Notes: generated by a model from the sequence alone, not told the origin. Positions 26,198 to 37,074 are shown, counted from the stretch's first letter. The stretch: DNA of 64,000 bases from Burkholderia ambifaria AMMD (GCF_000203915.1 NC_008391.1:1674001-1738000); one strand, 5' to 3'. A program made the numbers and translations.

Positions 26198-27481
26198 GTG
26201 AAGAATGCCGACCTGCAGGCCCGCAAGAACGCCGCCACCCCGCGCGGCGTCGGCGTGATGTGTGATTTCTACGCAGCCCGCGCCGAGAATGCGGAGCTGT
26301 GGGATGTCGAAGGCCGCCGCTTCATCGATTTCGCCGCCGGCATCGCGGTGCTGAACACGGGCCATCGCCACCCGAAGATCGTCAAGGCGATCACGGAGCA
26401 ACTGAATAGCTTCACGCACACCGCTTACCAGATCGTCCCGTACGCGTCGTACGTCGAGCTGGCCGAGAAGATCAACGGACGCGCGCCGGGCGACTTCCCG
26501 AAAAAGACGGCCTTCTTCACGACCGGCGCCGAAGCCGTCGAAAACGCGATCAAGATCGCACGCGCCGCGACCGGCCGTCCGGGTGTCATCGCGTTCTCGG
26601 GCGGCTTCCACGGCCGCACGATGATGGGCATGGCGCTGACCGGCAAGGTCGCCCCGTACAAGCTGAACTTCGGCCCGTTCCCGGGCGACGTGTTCCACGC
26701 CCCGTACCCGAACGCGCTGCACGGCGTGAGCACGGCCGACTCGATCAAGGCGATCGAGATGCTGTTCAAGGCCGACATCGATCCGAAGCGCGTCGCCGCG
26801 ATCATCTTCGAACCGGTCCAGGGCGAAGGCGGCTTCTACCCGGCGCCGGCCGAGTTCGTGCGCGCGCTGCGCAAGATCTGTAACGAACACGGCATCCTGC
26901 TGATCGCCGACGAAGTGCAAACGGGCTTCGCCCGCACCGGCAAGCTGTTCGCGATGCAGCACTACGACGTGCTGGCCGACCTGATCACGATGGCGAAGAG
27001 CCTCGCGGGCGGCATGCCGCTGTCGGGCGTCGTCGGCCGTGCCGACGTGATGGACGCGGCGGCTCCCGGCGGCCTCGGCGGCACCTACGCGGGCAACCCG
27101 CTGGCGGTCGCATCGGCGCACGCGGTGCTCGAGATCATCGACGAAGAGAAACTGTGCGAGCGCGCGACGCAACTCGGCGACGTGCTGAAGGCGAAGCTGA
27201 ATTCGCTGCAGGCCGACGTGCCGCAGATCGCCGATGTGCGCGGCCCGGGCGCGATGGTCGCGGTCGAGTTCCTGAAGCCGGGTTCGGGCGAGCCGGACGC
27301 CGACTTCACGAAGCGCGTGCAGGCGCGTGCGCTCGAGCGCGGGCTGCTGCTGCTCGTATGCGGCGTGTACTCGAACGTCGTGCGCTTCCTGTTCCCGCTG
27401 ACGATTCCGCAGGCCGTGTTCGACGAAGCGCTCGTGATCCTCGAGGAAGTGCTGAAGGAGACGGTCGGCGTGCCGGCCTGA
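26198..27481 (+). CDS. gabT: 4-aminobutyrate aminotransferase
   Basis: 427 aa class-III PLP aminotransferase that converts GABA and 2-oxoglutarate to succinate semialdehyde and glutamate. The N-terminus (ATPRGVGVMCDFYAARAENA) aligns with E. coli GabT (426 aa). The PLP Lys is in TMAKSLAGGMPLSG, and the cofactor Asp is in IADEVQTGFARTG. The GTG at 26198 is preferred: AAGGAG is 6 bases upstream of it but touches the ATG at 26192. It is followed by gabD. Confidence 0.9.
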   Translation: MKNADLQARKNAATPRGVGVMCDFYAARAENAELWDVEGRRFIDFAAGIAVLNTGHRHPKIVKAITEQLNSFTHTAYQIVPYASYVELAEKINGRAPGDFPKKTAFFTTGAEAVENAIKIARAATGRPGVIAFSGGFHGRTMMGMALTGKVAPYKLNFGPFPGDVFHAPYPNALHGVSTADSIKAIEMLFKADIDPKRVAAIIFEPVQGEGGFYPAPAEFVRALRKICNEHGILLIADEVQTGFARTGKLFAMQHYDVLADLITMAKSLAGGMPLSGVVGRADVMDAAAPGGLGGTYAGNPLAVASAHAVLEIIDEEKLCERATQLGDVLKAKLNSLQADVPQIADVRGPGAMVAVEFLKPGSGEPDADFTKRVQARALERGLLLLVCGVYSNVVRFLFPLTIPQAVFDEALVILEEVLKETVGVPA

Positions 27482-27506
27482 GTTCCCGCTGTCTTCCACT
27501 GATTGC

Positions 27507-27535
27507 GCCGCCGCCGTCTTCATGACGGCGGCGGC
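27507..27535 (+). terminator. 12-bp perfect hairpin between gabT and gabD
   Basis: GCCGCCGCCGTC (27507-27518) pairs fully with GACGGCGGCGGC (27524-27535) over a TTCAT loop. Only CGTTTC follows, so it may act as an attenuator or mRNA stabiliser giving unequal gabT/gabD expression, rather than as a full terminator. Confidence 0.55.
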
Positions 27536-27571
27536 CGTTTCATCCGTCCTTTTTCAAAGCAGGCTATTCAT

Positions 27572-29041
27572 ATGAGCACGGTTCAGGAAACCCTGGCACT
27601 GAAAGACCCGTCGCTGTTCCGCCAGCAGGCGTACGTCAACGGCGAATGGCAAGGCGCGGCGAACGGCGAGTCGTTCGAAGTCCGCAACCCGGCGACCGGC
27701 GGCCTGCTCGGCACCGTGCCGGCGATGGGCACGGCCGAGACGCGTCACGCGATCGACGCCGCGAACGCCGCATGGCCGGCGTGGCGCAAGAAGACCGCGA
27801 AGGAGCGCGCGGCGATCCTGCGCAAGTGGCACGACCTGATGATGGAAAACGCCGACGACCTCGCGCTGATCCTGACCACCGAGCAGGGCAAGTCGCTGGC
27901 CGAGGCGAAGGGCGAGATCGGCTACGCGGCATCGTTCCTCGAGTGGTTCGCGGAAGAAGGCAAGCGCGTGTACGGGGACACGATCCCGACGCCGGCGAGC
28001 GACAAGCGCATCGTCGTGACGAAGGAAGCGATCGGCGTGTGCGCGGCGATCACGCCGTGGAACTTCCCGGCTGCGATGATCACCCGCAAGGTCGGCCCGG
28101 CGCTCGCGGCAGGCTGCCCGATCGTCGTGAAGCCGGCCGAGGCGACGCCGTTCTCCGCGCTCGCGATGGCCGTGCTGGCCGAGCGCGCGGGCGTGCCGGC
28201 CGGCGTGTTCAGCGTCGTCACGGGCGACCCGAAGGCAATCGGCGGCGAGCTGACGTCGAACCCGATCGTGCGCAAGCTGTCGTTCACCGGCTCGACGCCG
28301 GTCGGCCGCCTGCTGATGGCGCAATGCGCGGCGACGGTCAAGAAGGTGTCGCTGGAGCTCGGCGGCAATGCGCCGTTCATCGTGTTCGACGATGCCGATC
28401 TCGATGCGGCCGTGCAGGGCGCAATCGCGTCGAAGTACCGTAACAGCGGCCAGACGTGCGTGTGCACGAATCGCTTCTACGTGCACGAAGCCGTGTACGA
28501 CCAGTTCGCGCAGAAGCTCGCGGCTGCGGTCGGCCAGTTGAAGGTTGGGCGCGGCACGGAGCCGGGCGTCACGCAGGGTCCGTTGATCAACGAAGCGGCC
28601 GTGCTGAAGGTCGAGGCGCACATCGAGGACGCGCTCGCGAAGGGCGCGACCGTCGTGACGGGCGGCAAGCGCCATGCGCTCGGCCACGGCTTCTTCGAGC
28701 CGACCGTGCTGACGGGTGTCACGCCGGCGATGAAGGTCGCGAAGGAAGAGACGTTCGGGCCGCTCGCGCCGCTGTTCAAATTCAGCAGCGACGACGAGGT
28801 GATCCGCCTCGCGAACGACACCGAGTTCGGCCTGGCCGCCTACTTCTTCAGTCGCGACATCGGCCGCGTGTGGAAGGTCGCCGAAGCGCTCGAATACGGG
28901 ATGGTCGGCGTGAACACGGGCCTGATCTCGAACGAAGTCGCGCCGTTCGGCGGCGTCAAGCAGTCGGGCCTCGGCCGCGAAGGCTCGCACTACGGCATCG
29001 ACGACTACGTCGTGATCAAGTACCTGTGCCTGGCTGTTTGA
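27572..29041 (+). CDS. gabD: NAD(P)-dependent succinate-semialdehyde dehydrogenase
   Basis: 489 aa aldehyde dehydrogenase; E. coli GabD is 482 aa. Catalytic Cys lies in SGQTCVCTNRF, catalytic Glu in LELGGNAPF, and the coenzyme loop is FTGSTPVGRLL. Family-typical PWNFPAAMITRKVGPALAAG is present. It completes GABA degradation by oxidising succinate semialdehyde to succinate. The ATG at 27572 lies 90 bp after gabT. Confidence 0.93.
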   Translation: MSTVQETLALKDPSLFRQQAYVNGEWQGAANGESFEVRNPATGGLLGTVPAMGTAETRHAIDAANAAWPAWRKKTAKERAAILRKWHDLMMENADDLALILTTEQGKSLAEAKGEIGYAASFLEWFAEEGKRVYGDTIPTPASDKRIVVTKEAIGVCAAITPWNFPAAMITRKVGPALAAGCPIVVKPAEATPFSALAMAVLAERAGVPAGVFSVVTGDPKAIGGELTSNPIVRKLSFTGSTPVGRLLMAQCAATVKKVSLELGGNAPFIVFDDADLDAAVQGAIASKYRNSGQTCVCTNRFYVHEAVYDQFAQKLAAAVGQLKVGRGTEPGVTQGPLINEAAVLKVEAHIEDALAKGATVVTGGKRHALGHGFFEPTVLTGVTPAMKVAKEETFGPLAPLFKFSSDDEVIRLANDTEFGLAAYFFSRDIGRVWKVAEALEYGMVGVNTGLISNEVAPFGGVKQSGLGREGSHYGIDDYVVIKYLCLAV

Positions 29042-29046
29042 TGGTT

Positions 29047-29101
29047 CAGGGCCTGTCGCGTTCGTGACAGGCCCTGACCGCCCGGCCGGAACCGGGCGGT
29101 C
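29047..29101 (+). terminator. Two adjacent perfect hairpins after gabD
   Basis: CAGGGCCTGTC (29047-29057) pairs with GACAGGCCCTG (29066-29076). GACCGCCCGG (29076-29085) pairs with CCGGGCGGTC (29092-29101). The tandem stems share one base and probably end the gab transcript. The rest of the gap to 29397 shows no supported gene. Confidence 0.6.
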
Positions 29102-29397
29102 ACGACGCGGGCCGGTACCCCTCTCCGCCGTGTCCGCGTCGCCTCCTTCCCGCGCGCGATGTCGACATGCTTCATGTGCGCGATGTCGATCCCGCGTCGG
29201 CCGAACGTCATACCGTTCGGCAATTTCGTCCAAGTCCGATTTCTCGTTGCGCTGCCACCCGCTAGATTGAGCGTTCCACCCCGCTCCGGTTGCCTGCGCA
29301 TGAACACTTCTTCCGTCCGCCCGATCCGCGTGCTCTCCGCGCTGCGTCCTATCGCCCGCCCGGGCGTCGTCGTGACTTGCACGCAAGGAGCCCGCGC

Positions 29398-30330
29398 ATG
29401 ATCGCGAGAACGTCCGGTCCGGCGGGAAAGCCCGGCGGCGCGAGCAATCACCAGCCGTTCAACATCGTCTACGATGGGCCCGCGCTCGGCGAGCACCGGA
29501 TGGACGTACGCGACCTCGCACCGGTGCTGCTCGCAATCGCCGACCTGTTCTCGTGCGCGAACAAGGAACTCAATGGCGAGCACGCCGAGGTACATCTCGA
29601 GGTCAGGGGCAGCTTCAAGGCCGGCTCGTTCCACGCCGAACTGATCTTCGTGCAGTCGCTCGCGAGCCAGATCCGCGATCTGTTCGCAGGGCCGAGCGCC
29701 AATGCGTTCAGCAACGCGCTGGCGATCCTCGCTGCACTGGGGATCGTCGGAGGCGGCGGCCTGATCGGCCTCATCCGCACGCTGCGTGGGCGCAAACCGC
29801 ATCGCACCGAGCCGGACGGAACGAACGTCAGGATCTGGATCTCGGAGCAGGAATGCTTCGTCGTCGATGAACCGATCGTCCGGCTGTATCGGAACCGGGC
29901 CATTCGCGTGAACCTGCAGAAAGTGCTGTCGCCGCTCGAACGCGACGGCATCGACCGCTTCGGCATCGTGCGCGACGACACCGTGGAACTCTCGATCGAG
30001 TGCGACGAACTCGATACGTTCGCGAGCAGCGACGATCCCGGCGAAGTGGTCACCGACACCATCGCGCTCAAGATGCTGAAGCTCGAATCCGTCGTGTTCA
30101 AGGACGGCAACAAATGGCGCGTGCACGACGGCACGTCGGCGTTCTTTGCCGCACTGGACGACGAGCAGTTCATCGCGAAGGTCGATGCCGGCGAGCGCTT
30201 CGGAAAGGGCGACGTGCTGATCGTCGATCTGCGTCAAACGCAGATCATCACCGACGAAGGGCTTCGCAACGAATACCGGATCGTCAAGGTTCGCGAGCAC
30301 CGCGCGCCGCTGCAACCGGCGCTGATTTGA
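29398..30330 (+). CDS. Hypothetical protein with a central membrane-like segment
   Basis: 310 aa, family not recognised. AAGGAG lies 8 bases before the ATG. An N-terminal domain of about 100 residues (FNIVYDGPALGEHRMDVRDL onward) precedes one Ala/Gly-rich hydrophobic stretch at about residues 104-127. The segment after it is basic (RGRKPHR). A C-terminal soluble domain of about 170 residues is rich in Asp, Glu and beta-prone stretches and ends in REHRAPLQPALI. No catalytic motif or signal peptide stands out. It is monocistronic and convergent with the first aer gene. Confidence 0.75.
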   Translation: MIARTSGPAGKPGGASNHQPFNIVYDGPALGEHRMDVRDLAPVLLAIADLFSCANKELNGEHAEVHLEVRGSFKAGSFHAELIFVQSLASQIRDLFAGPSANAFSNALAILAALGIVGGGGLIGLIRTLRGRKPHRTEPDGTNVRIWISEQECFVVDEPIVRLYRNRAIRVNLQKVLSPLERDGIDRFGIVRDDTVELSIECDELDTFASSDDPGEVVTDTIALKMLKLESVVFKDGNKWRVHDGTSAFFAALDDEQFIAKVDAGERFGKGDVLIVDLRQTQIITDEGLRNEYRIVKVREHRAPLQPALI

Positions 30331-30352
30331 TTCCTGCCGTGGGCTGAGGTAT

Positions 30353-30376
30353 GCGCGGGGTGCGCCCGCGCCCCCT
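30353..30376. terminator. Hairpin between convergent genes
   Basis: GCGCGGG (30353-30359) pairs with CCCGCGC (30365-30371), then CCCCCTTTC on the plus strand. It lies in the 47-bp gap between the hypothetical gene and aer and could serve either strand. Confidence 0.5.
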
Positions 30377-30377
30377 T

Positions 30378-31922
30378 TCACCGAAACACGTTCACCGCAT
30401 CCACCAGCCGCGTCGCCTGCTGCTTGAGGCTTTCCGACGCCGCCGTGCTTTGCTCGACCAGCGCCGCGTTCTGCTGCGTGATGTTGTCCAGATGCACGAC
30501 CGCCTGATCGACCTGCGCGACGCCGGTGCTCTGCTCGGCCGTCGACGAGCTGATTTCCGCGATCAGGTCCGACACGCGCTTCACCTGCGTGACGATGTCC
30601 TCCATCGTCTTGCCGGCGCCGTCAACGATGCGTGCGCCGGATTCGACGCGGTCGACGCTCGCGCCGATCAACGTCTTGATTTCCTTCGCCGCGTTCGCGC
30701 TGCGCTGCGCGAGCGCCCGTACCTCGCCGGCGACCACCGCGAAACCGCGCCCCTGATCGCCCGCGCGCGCCGCTTCGACCGCCGCGTTCAGCGCGAGGAT
30801 GTTGGTCTGGAACGCGATCCCGTCGATCACGCCGATGATGTCGGAAATCTTGCGCGAACTCGCCGTGATGTCGTTCATCGTCGCGACGACTTCGCTCACC
30901 GCCTGCCCGCCGCGCTCGGCCGCGTCGCTCGCGGACACCGACAACTGGTTCGCCTGCAGCGCCGTCTCCGCATTGCTCGACACCGTGGCCGTCATCTCGG
31001 CCATCGACGCGGCCGTCTGCTGCACGCTGGTCGACGCCTGTTCGGTACGCGCGCTCAGGTCGTTGTTGCCCTGCGCGATCTCGTTGCTCGCGCGCTGCAC
31101 GTTGTGCACCTGCTCGCTGACGTCGTCGACGAGCCAGCGGAACATCAATCCGAGCTGGTTGATCGTGCGCAGCGTCATGCCGATCTCGTCGACGCGGTTC
31201 ATCGCGACACCGGTGCGGCTCTCGCCGGTCGCGACGCGCAACGCCTGATCGCGCAACTGCATCAGCGGTCGCGCGATCTGCGCGTCGAGCCACAGCCCGG
31301 CCGCAACCGATACGCCGGCCGTCGCCGCCGCAAACACGGCCAGCCCGCCGCCAGTCAGCCCGCAGGCCCAGCCTGCGCCGACGACGGCCGGCGCGAGCAC
31401 GCACAGCGTCGAATGCAGCCGCGCCCGCACCGACATCGTCTGGAACAGCGACGCGACGCGCATCAGCCCGGTCCGCACGATCAGCCCCTTGTGGAAACGG
31501 CGGTTGCCGGCCTTGCCTTCGCGGAACGCGCGATACAGCGCGTCGGCCGCCGCGATCTCGTCGCGCGACGCCTTCGTGCGCACCGACATGTAGCCCGTCG
31601 GCTGCCCGTTGCGCATCACCGGCACCGTATTCGAGCGCACCCAGTAGTGATCGCCGTTCTTGCGGCGGTTCTTCACGAGTGCGGTCCACGGTTCGCCGTT
31701 TTTCAGCGTCGCCCACATGTCGGCGAACGCCTCTTTCGGCATGTCCGGGTGCCGCACGACGTTGTGCGGCTGACCTTCGATCTCCTCGGGAGAAAATCCG
31801 CTGACCTGGATGAACGCGGCGTTCGCGTACTTGATGTAACTGTCCGCGTCGGTGGTCGACATCAGCGTCGCGTCGTCGGGAAATTCGAATTCGCGTTGCG
31901 TGACAGGCTGGTTATTGCGCAT
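30378..31922 (-). CDS. aer: Aer-type energy-taxis receptor, copy 1
   Basis: 514 aa; E. coli Aer is 506. The N-terminal PAS domain has the Aer FAD-binding signature region ([20 protein letters not shown], then [12 protein letters not shown]). Two hydrophobic stretches at about 168-210 follow, then HAMP and the methyl-accepting signalling domain with hairpin tip [20 protein letters not shown]. No periplasmic sensor domain is present. It is a near-duplicate of the next gene and has its own sigma-28 promoter. Confidence 0.9.
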   Translation of the reverse strand: MRNNQPVTQREFEFPDDATLMSTTDADSYIKYANAAFIQVSGFSPEEIEGQPHNVVRHPDMPKEAFADMWATLKNGEPWTALVKNRRKNGDHYWVRSNTVPVMRNGQPTGYMSVRTKASRDEIAAADALYRAFREGKAGNRRFHKGLIVRTGLMRVASLFQTMSVRARLHSTLCVLAPAVVGAGWACGLTGGGLAVFAAATAGVSVAAGLWLDAQIARPLMQLRDQALRVATGESRTGVAMNRVDEIGMTLRTINQLGLMFRWLVDDVSEQVHNVQRASNEIAQGNNDLSARTEQASTSVQQTAASMAEMTATVSSNAETALQANQLSVSASDAAERGGQAVSEVVATMNDITASSRKISDIIGVIDGIAFQTNILALNAAVEAARAGDQGRGFAVVAGEVRALAQRSANAAKEIKTLIGASVDRVESGARIVDGAGKTMEDIVTQVKRVSDLIAEISSSTAEQSTGVAQVDQAVVHLDNITQQNAALVEQSTAASESLKQQATRLVDAVNVFR

Positions 31923-32022
31923 GGTATGGAGTTCCGGGTTGCGGATCTTGCGTCCGCTTGTGGATGGGATCGAGACCGTACGCATCGCGGTCGGCCCGCA
32001 TGCGTTCGGTCACACTCCTGCG

Positions 32023-32049
32023 CTTTCGGCAAATCTGACGAAAACATTA
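32023..32049 (-). promoter_or_regulatory. Sigma-28 (FliA) promoter of aer copy 1
   Basis: On the minus strand, TAAT (32049-32046), 15 bases, then GCCGAAAG (32030-32023). This matches the TAAA-N15-GCCGATAA consensus in spacing and core. It lies about 100 bp before the start codon, as expected for a chemotaxis gene. Confidence 0.65.
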
Positions 32050-32195
32050 TGCCGGGCACGGGTAAATATGCATTAGATTTGCATCATCTTGATTCAGCCG
32101 AACATTTTGTTTATACGTGAATCAAAAAATCCATTTTTTATCCGATACCCATTTGAATCTCGTCGAATCGGAAACCCGAGATTCGCCGCCGACGA

Positions 32196-33740
32196 TTACC
32201 GAAACACGTTCACCGCATCGACGAGCCGTGTCGCCTGCTGCTTGAGGCTTTCTGACGCCGCCGCGCTTTGCTCGACGAGCGCCGCGTTCTGCTGCGTGAT
32301 GTTGTCCAGATGCACGACCGCCTGGTCGACCTGCGCGACGCCGGTGCTCTGCTCGGCCGTCGACGAGCTGATTTCCGCGATCAGGTCCGACACGCGCTTC
32401 ACCTGCGTGACGATGTCCTCCATCGTCCTGCCCGCATCGTCGACCCGCCGGGCACCCGACTCGACCCGGTCGACGCTCGCGCCGATCAGCGTCTTGATTT
32501 CCTTCGCGGCGTTCGCGCTGCGCTGCGCGAGCGCCCGCACCTCGCCGGCGACCACCGCGAAACCGCGCCCCTGATCGCCCGCGCGCGCCGCTTCGACCGC
32601 CGCGTTCAGCGCGAGGATGTTGGTCTGGAACGCGATCCCGTCGATCACGCCGATGATGTCGGCAATCTTGCGCGAACTCGCCGTGATGTCGTTCATCGTC
32701 GCGACGACTTCGCTCACCGCCTGCCCGCCACGCTCGGCCGCGTCGCTCGCGGACACCGCGAAGCGGTTCGCCTGCAGCGCGGTCTCCGCATTGCTGTCGA
32801 CGGTGGCCGTCATCTCGGCCATCGATGCGGCCGTCTGCTGCACGCTCGACGCGGCCTGTTCGGTGCGCGCGCTCAGGTCGTTGTTGCCCTGCGCGATCTC
32901 GTTGCTCGCGCGCTGCACGTTGTGCACCTGCTCGCTGACGTCATCGACGAGCCAGCGGAACATCAGCCCAAGCTGGTTGATCGTGCGCAGCGTCATGCCG
33001 ATCTCGTCGACGCGGTTCATCCGCACGCCACGCCGGCTTTCGCCGGTCGCGACATTCAGCGCCTGGTCGTGCAGCTGCTTCAGCGGGCGCACGATCTGCG
33101 CATCGAGCCACAGCCCAGCCGCCACCGACACGCCGGCCGTCGCCGCCGCGAACGCCGCGAGCCCGCCACCAGTCAGCCCGCAGGCCCAGCCCGCGCCGAC
33201 GACGGCCGGCGCCAGCACGCACAGCGCCGCATGAACGCGCGCGCGCACCGACATCGTTTGCGGCAGCGACGCGATGCGCAGCAGCCCGGTCCGGACGATC
33301 AGCCCCTTGTGGAAGCGGCGCTGGCCCGCCTTGCCTTCGCTGAACGCGCGATACAGCGGGTCGGCGGCCGCGACCTCATCGCGCGGCGCGCGGGTGCGCA
33401 CCGACATATAGCCATGCGGCGCGCCGTTGCGCATCACGGGCACCGCGTTCGCGCGCACCCAGTAATGGTCGCCGTTCTTGCGGCGGTTCTTCACGAGCGC
33501 GGTCCACGGTTCGCCGTTCTTCAGCGTCGCCCACATGTCGGCGAACGCCTCCTTCGGCATGTCCGGGTGCCGCACGACGTTGTGCGGCTGGCCGACGAGT
33601 TCGTCGGTCGAGAAGCCGCTCACGTGCGCGAACGTCGTGTTCGCGTAGGTGATGATGCTGTCGGCATCGGTGGTCGACATCAGCGTGACGTCGTCGGGGA
33701 ATTCGAATTCTTGCTGGGTGACAGGCTGGTTATTGCGCAT
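32196..33740 (-). CDS. aer: Aer-type energy-taxis receptor, copy 2
   Basis: 514 aa, the same length and domain order as the adjacent copy: PAS with the Aer FAD region, two hydrophobic stretches, HAMP and signalling domain. The start MRNNQPVTQ is identical in both. Differences cluster in the PAS core (about residues 25-55) and around the HAMP linker, while the signalling halves are almost identical at DNA level. This suggests a tandem duplication with PAS divergence or gene conversion of the 3' parts. It has its own sigma-28 promoter. Confidence 0.9.
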   Translation of the reverse strand: MRNNQPVTQQEFEFPDDVTLMSTTDADSIITYANTTFAHVSGFSTDELVGQPHNVVRHPDMPKEAFADMWATLKNGEPWTALVKNRRKNGDHYWVRANAVPVMRNGAPHGYMSVRTRAPRDEVAAADPLYRAFSEGKAGQRRFHKGLIVRTGLLRIASLPQTMSVRARVHAALCVLAPAVVGAGWACGLTGGGLAAFAAATAGVSVAAGLWLDAQIVRPLKQLHDQALNVATGESRRGVRMNRVDEIGMTLRTINQLGLMFRWLVDDVSEQVHNVQRASNEIAQGNNDLSARTEQAASSVQQTAASMAEMTATVDSNAETALQANRFAVSASDAAERGGQAVSEVVATMNDITASSRKIADIIGVIDGIAFQTNILALNAAVEAARAGDQGRGFAVVAGEVRALAQRSANAAKEIKTLIGASVDRVESGARRVDDAGRTMEDIVTQVKRVSDLIAEISSSTAEQSTGVAQVDQAVVHLDNITQQNAALVEQSAAASESLKQQATRLVDAVNVFR

Positions 33741-33842
33741 GCAGGGCTCCGAAAGGCGGATCCGGGCACAGGATCCGCGCGGCGCGAAAATCACGCTCAG
33801 TAGCCGAAAAACGGTTTATCGCTTCACGACGGTCTCCTCTAA

Positions 33843-33869
33843 CTGTCGGCAATTTCCCGAAAAACCTTA
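33843..33869 (-). promoter_or_regulatory. Sigma-28 (FliA) promoter of aer copy 2
   Basis: On the minus strand, TAAG (33869-33866), 15 bases, then GCCGACAG (33850-33843). Position relative to the gene, about 105 bp upstream, mirrors that of copy 1. The rest of 33741-34108 is intergenic with no supported gene. Confidence 0.7.
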
Positions 33870-34108
33870 ATCCGGACGCGCGTAAAATATCGAATTCGGC
33901 CTTCCGGATGATTTCGATCAAATAATCCCGTGATAAACGCGCCCGGCGCTTTGCGGGATGCAATCCGATTGCGTTAGGGAATAACGTCAAGCGACGCACC
34001 AATTCAGGCAATCGTTGCGTGTATCGAAACGATTCAGCCTGATCGGCTCCATTCAACCGGCATTCTCGTATTTCCATTCGCCCGATACCACCCACACGGA
34101 GAACGACA

Positions 34109-34633
34109 TTGCAGAACCCGCCGCTGCCGCAGGCCACGCCGAAGATCCTCGTCAGCATGTGCGTGCTCGGTCACCCCGTCCGATACAACGGCTCGGCGAA
34201 GACCGCCGCGCACGAAACGCTTGCGCGGTGGCAGTGTGAAGGACGCTTGGTGCCCGTGTGTCCGGAACTCGCAGGGGGCATGAGCGTGCCGCGTCCGCCC
34301 GCCGAAATCGCGAACGGCGAATCGGGGCAACGCGTTCTGGCGGGTGCCGCGCGCATCGTCGACGTGCACGGTACCGACGTGACGGCGCAGTTCGTCGACG
34401 GCGCGCAAGCGGCGCTCGCGCTGGCACGCGCGCACGATTGCCGCTTCGCGATCCTGGCGGACGGGAGCCCGTCGTGCGGAAGCCGTTTCATTTACGACGG
34501 GAGTTTTGCGGGCCGGCGGCTTGCCGCTGACGGCGTGACGGCGGCGCTGCTGCGCCAGCATGGCGTGGAGGTATTCGCGGACACCGAGATCGACGCGCTC
34601 GCCGCGCGCCTCGCGCAACCATCGGCCCGCTGA
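34109..34633 (+). CDS. DUF523 family protein
   Basis: 174 aa. Matches the DUF523 pattern: an N-terminal CVLGHPVRYNG with Cys, a central VCPELAGGMSVPRPPAEI, and the Cys motif ADGSPSCGSRFIYDG. The conserved cysteines suggest metal or cluster binding; function is unknown. The start is TTG with GGAG 8 bases upstream; no in-frame ATG precedes the first conserved motif. Confidence 0.85.
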   Translation: MQNPPLPQATPKILVSMCVLGHPVRYNGSAKTAAHETLARWQCEGRLVPVCPELAGGMSVPRPPAEIANGESGQRVLAGAARIVDVHGTDVTAQFVDGAQAALALARAHDCRFAILADGSPSCGSRFIYDGSFAGRRLAADGVTAALLRQHGVEVFADTEIDALAARLAQPSAR

Positions 34634-34635
34634 AT

Positions 34636-34677
34636 GACGATGTGGCCGGCACGAAGATCGCGCGCGGCCACATCGTC
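34636..34677. terminator. 13-bp perfect stem between convergent genes
   Basis: GACGATGTGGCCG (34636-34648) pairs with CGGCCACATCGTC (34665-34677) around a 16-base GC-rich loop, followed by GAAAAGGG. It begins 2 bases after the DUF523 stop. A second inverted repeat, TGAAGCG/CGCTTCA, follows at about 34692-34721 before the pcaF stop. These probably terminate both convergent genes. Confidence 0.6.
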
Positions 34678-34736
34678 CGAAAAGGGAACACGATGAAGCG
34701 GCGCGCATGCCGCGCGCGCTTCACCGCTTCACCGCA

Positions 34737-35939
<1,203 letters not shown>

Positions 35940-36015
35940 CAGTGTCTCCGGTCTCATGCAAAGCAGGGAAGTGAATGAAACGCGCCCCTTGCATTGCCCG
36001 CCGGGATGCGCTTAA

Positions 36016-36055
36016 ATGTTCTATATACGAACATAAGATCGTGTATCGAACGTTC
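36016..36055. promoter_or_regulatory. IclR-type operator between pcaF and its regulator
   Basis: ATGTTC and GAACAT (36016-36021 and 36029-36034) form a dyad around 7 AT-rich bases. A further CGAAC at 36047, about two helical turns on, lies in the palindrome GAACGTTC (36048-36055). A palindrome plus a spaced direct repeat resembles known PcaU/PcaR-type sites. Confidence 0.5.
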
Positions 36056-36166
36056 AACGCATCATAGGGAGTGCGGGGACAACCTGTCAAGCGCCCGGTC
36101 GGCGGGGCGGTTGGCGTGTCAGGCCCCATGCGCTATCTTCTCGGCTGCACGACAATCCGACCGTTC

Positions 36167-36955
36167 ATGACAACCGAAGACATCCAGACGAAACCCGGCG
36201 ACTCCTATGTGCAGTCGTTCGCGCGCGGCCTCGCGGTGATCCGCGCGTTCGACGCCCAGCGCCCGGAGCAGACGCTCACCGAGGTCGCCTCGGCCACCGG
36301 GCTGACCCGCGCGGGCGCGCGCCGGATCCTGCTGACGCTGCAGACGCTCGGCTACGTCGAAGCGGACGGCCGGCTGTTCCGGCTCACGCCGAAGATCCTC
36401 GAGCTCGGCTTCGCGTATCTCACGTCGATGCCGTTCTGGAATCTCGCCGATCCGGTGATGGAGCAATTGTCCGCGCAGATCCACGAAAGCTGCTCGGCCG
36501 CCGTGCTCGACCGCACCGAGATCGTCTACGTGCTGCGCGTGCCGACCCGCAAGATCATGACGATCAATCTGTCGATCGGCAGCCGCCTGCCCGCGTACTG
36601 CACGTCGATGGGCCGCGTGCTGCTGTCCGCGCTCGACGACGCGGCGCTCGACGAAACGCTCGCGCAGAGCAGCATTCGCGCGCATACGCCCCGCACGATC
36701 ACCGACATCGGCGAGCTGAAGGCGACGATCGCGCAGGCGCGCCAGCAAGGCTGGGCCGTGGTCGACCAGGAACTGGAAGTGGGCCTGATGTCGATTTCCG
36801 CGCCGATCCGCAACCGGCGCGGGCAGGTGATCGCCGCGATGAACATCAGCGGCAACGCGCAGCGGCATACCGCGAAGCAGATGGTGAAGGAGTTTCTCGG
36901 GCCGCTGCAGCAGGCCGCGCAGACGGTGTCGGAGCTGGTGGCACGGCGCGGGTAA
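36167..36955 (+). CDS. pcaR: IclR-family regulator of the pca pathway
   Basis: 262 aa. The IclR winged helix covers about residues 15-75 (TEVASATGLTRAGARRILLT). The effector domain has the PcaR/PobR subfamily look (YCTSMGRVLLSALDDAALDE; VDQELEVGLMSISAPIRNRR). The ATG at 36167 follows the divergent promoter; the earlier in-frame start at 36071 overlaps the operator region. It probably activates pcaF in response to beta-ketoadipate. Confidence 0.85.
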   Translation: MTTEDIQTKPGDSYVQSFARGLAVIRAFDAQRPEQTLTEVASATGLTRAGARRILLTLQTLGYVEADGRLFRLTPKILELGFAYLTSMPFWNLADPVMEQLSAQIHESCSAAVLDRTEIVYVLRVPTRKIMTINLSIGSRLPAYCTSMGRVLLSALDDAALDETLAQSSIRAHTPRTITDIGELKATIAQARQQGWAVVDQELEVGLMSISAPIRNRRGQVIAAMNISGNAQRHTAKQMVKEFLGPLQQAAQTVSELVARRG

Positions 36956-37048
36956 ATCGGCCTGGCGCGCGCGGGACGTTTCCCTCGCAGCCGGGGCGCC
37001 GCGGTGGGCTGCCTCGATTTTCGTGTCGCGATACGACGATTCGCGCAT

Positions 37049-37074
37049 AAAAAGACGGGCGGCATGCGCCGCCC
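37049..37074 (-). terminator. Rho-independent terminator of the M20/MHS operon
   Basis: GGGCGGC (37057-37063) pairs with GCCGCCC (37068-37074) around ATGC. The minus-strand transcript continues into a T run (A tract at 37049-37053). Confidence 0.75.

Noticed and set aside
30378..33740. Possible repeat-rich mobile element suggested by the long direct duplication
   Set aside because: The duplicated DNA is explained by two paralogous aer genes; no terminal inverted repeats or transposase.
30351..33803. Long plus-strand open frames opposite both aer genes, similar to each other
   Set aside because: They resemble each other only because the sense genes are duplicates; the sense frames encode complete Aer proteins.
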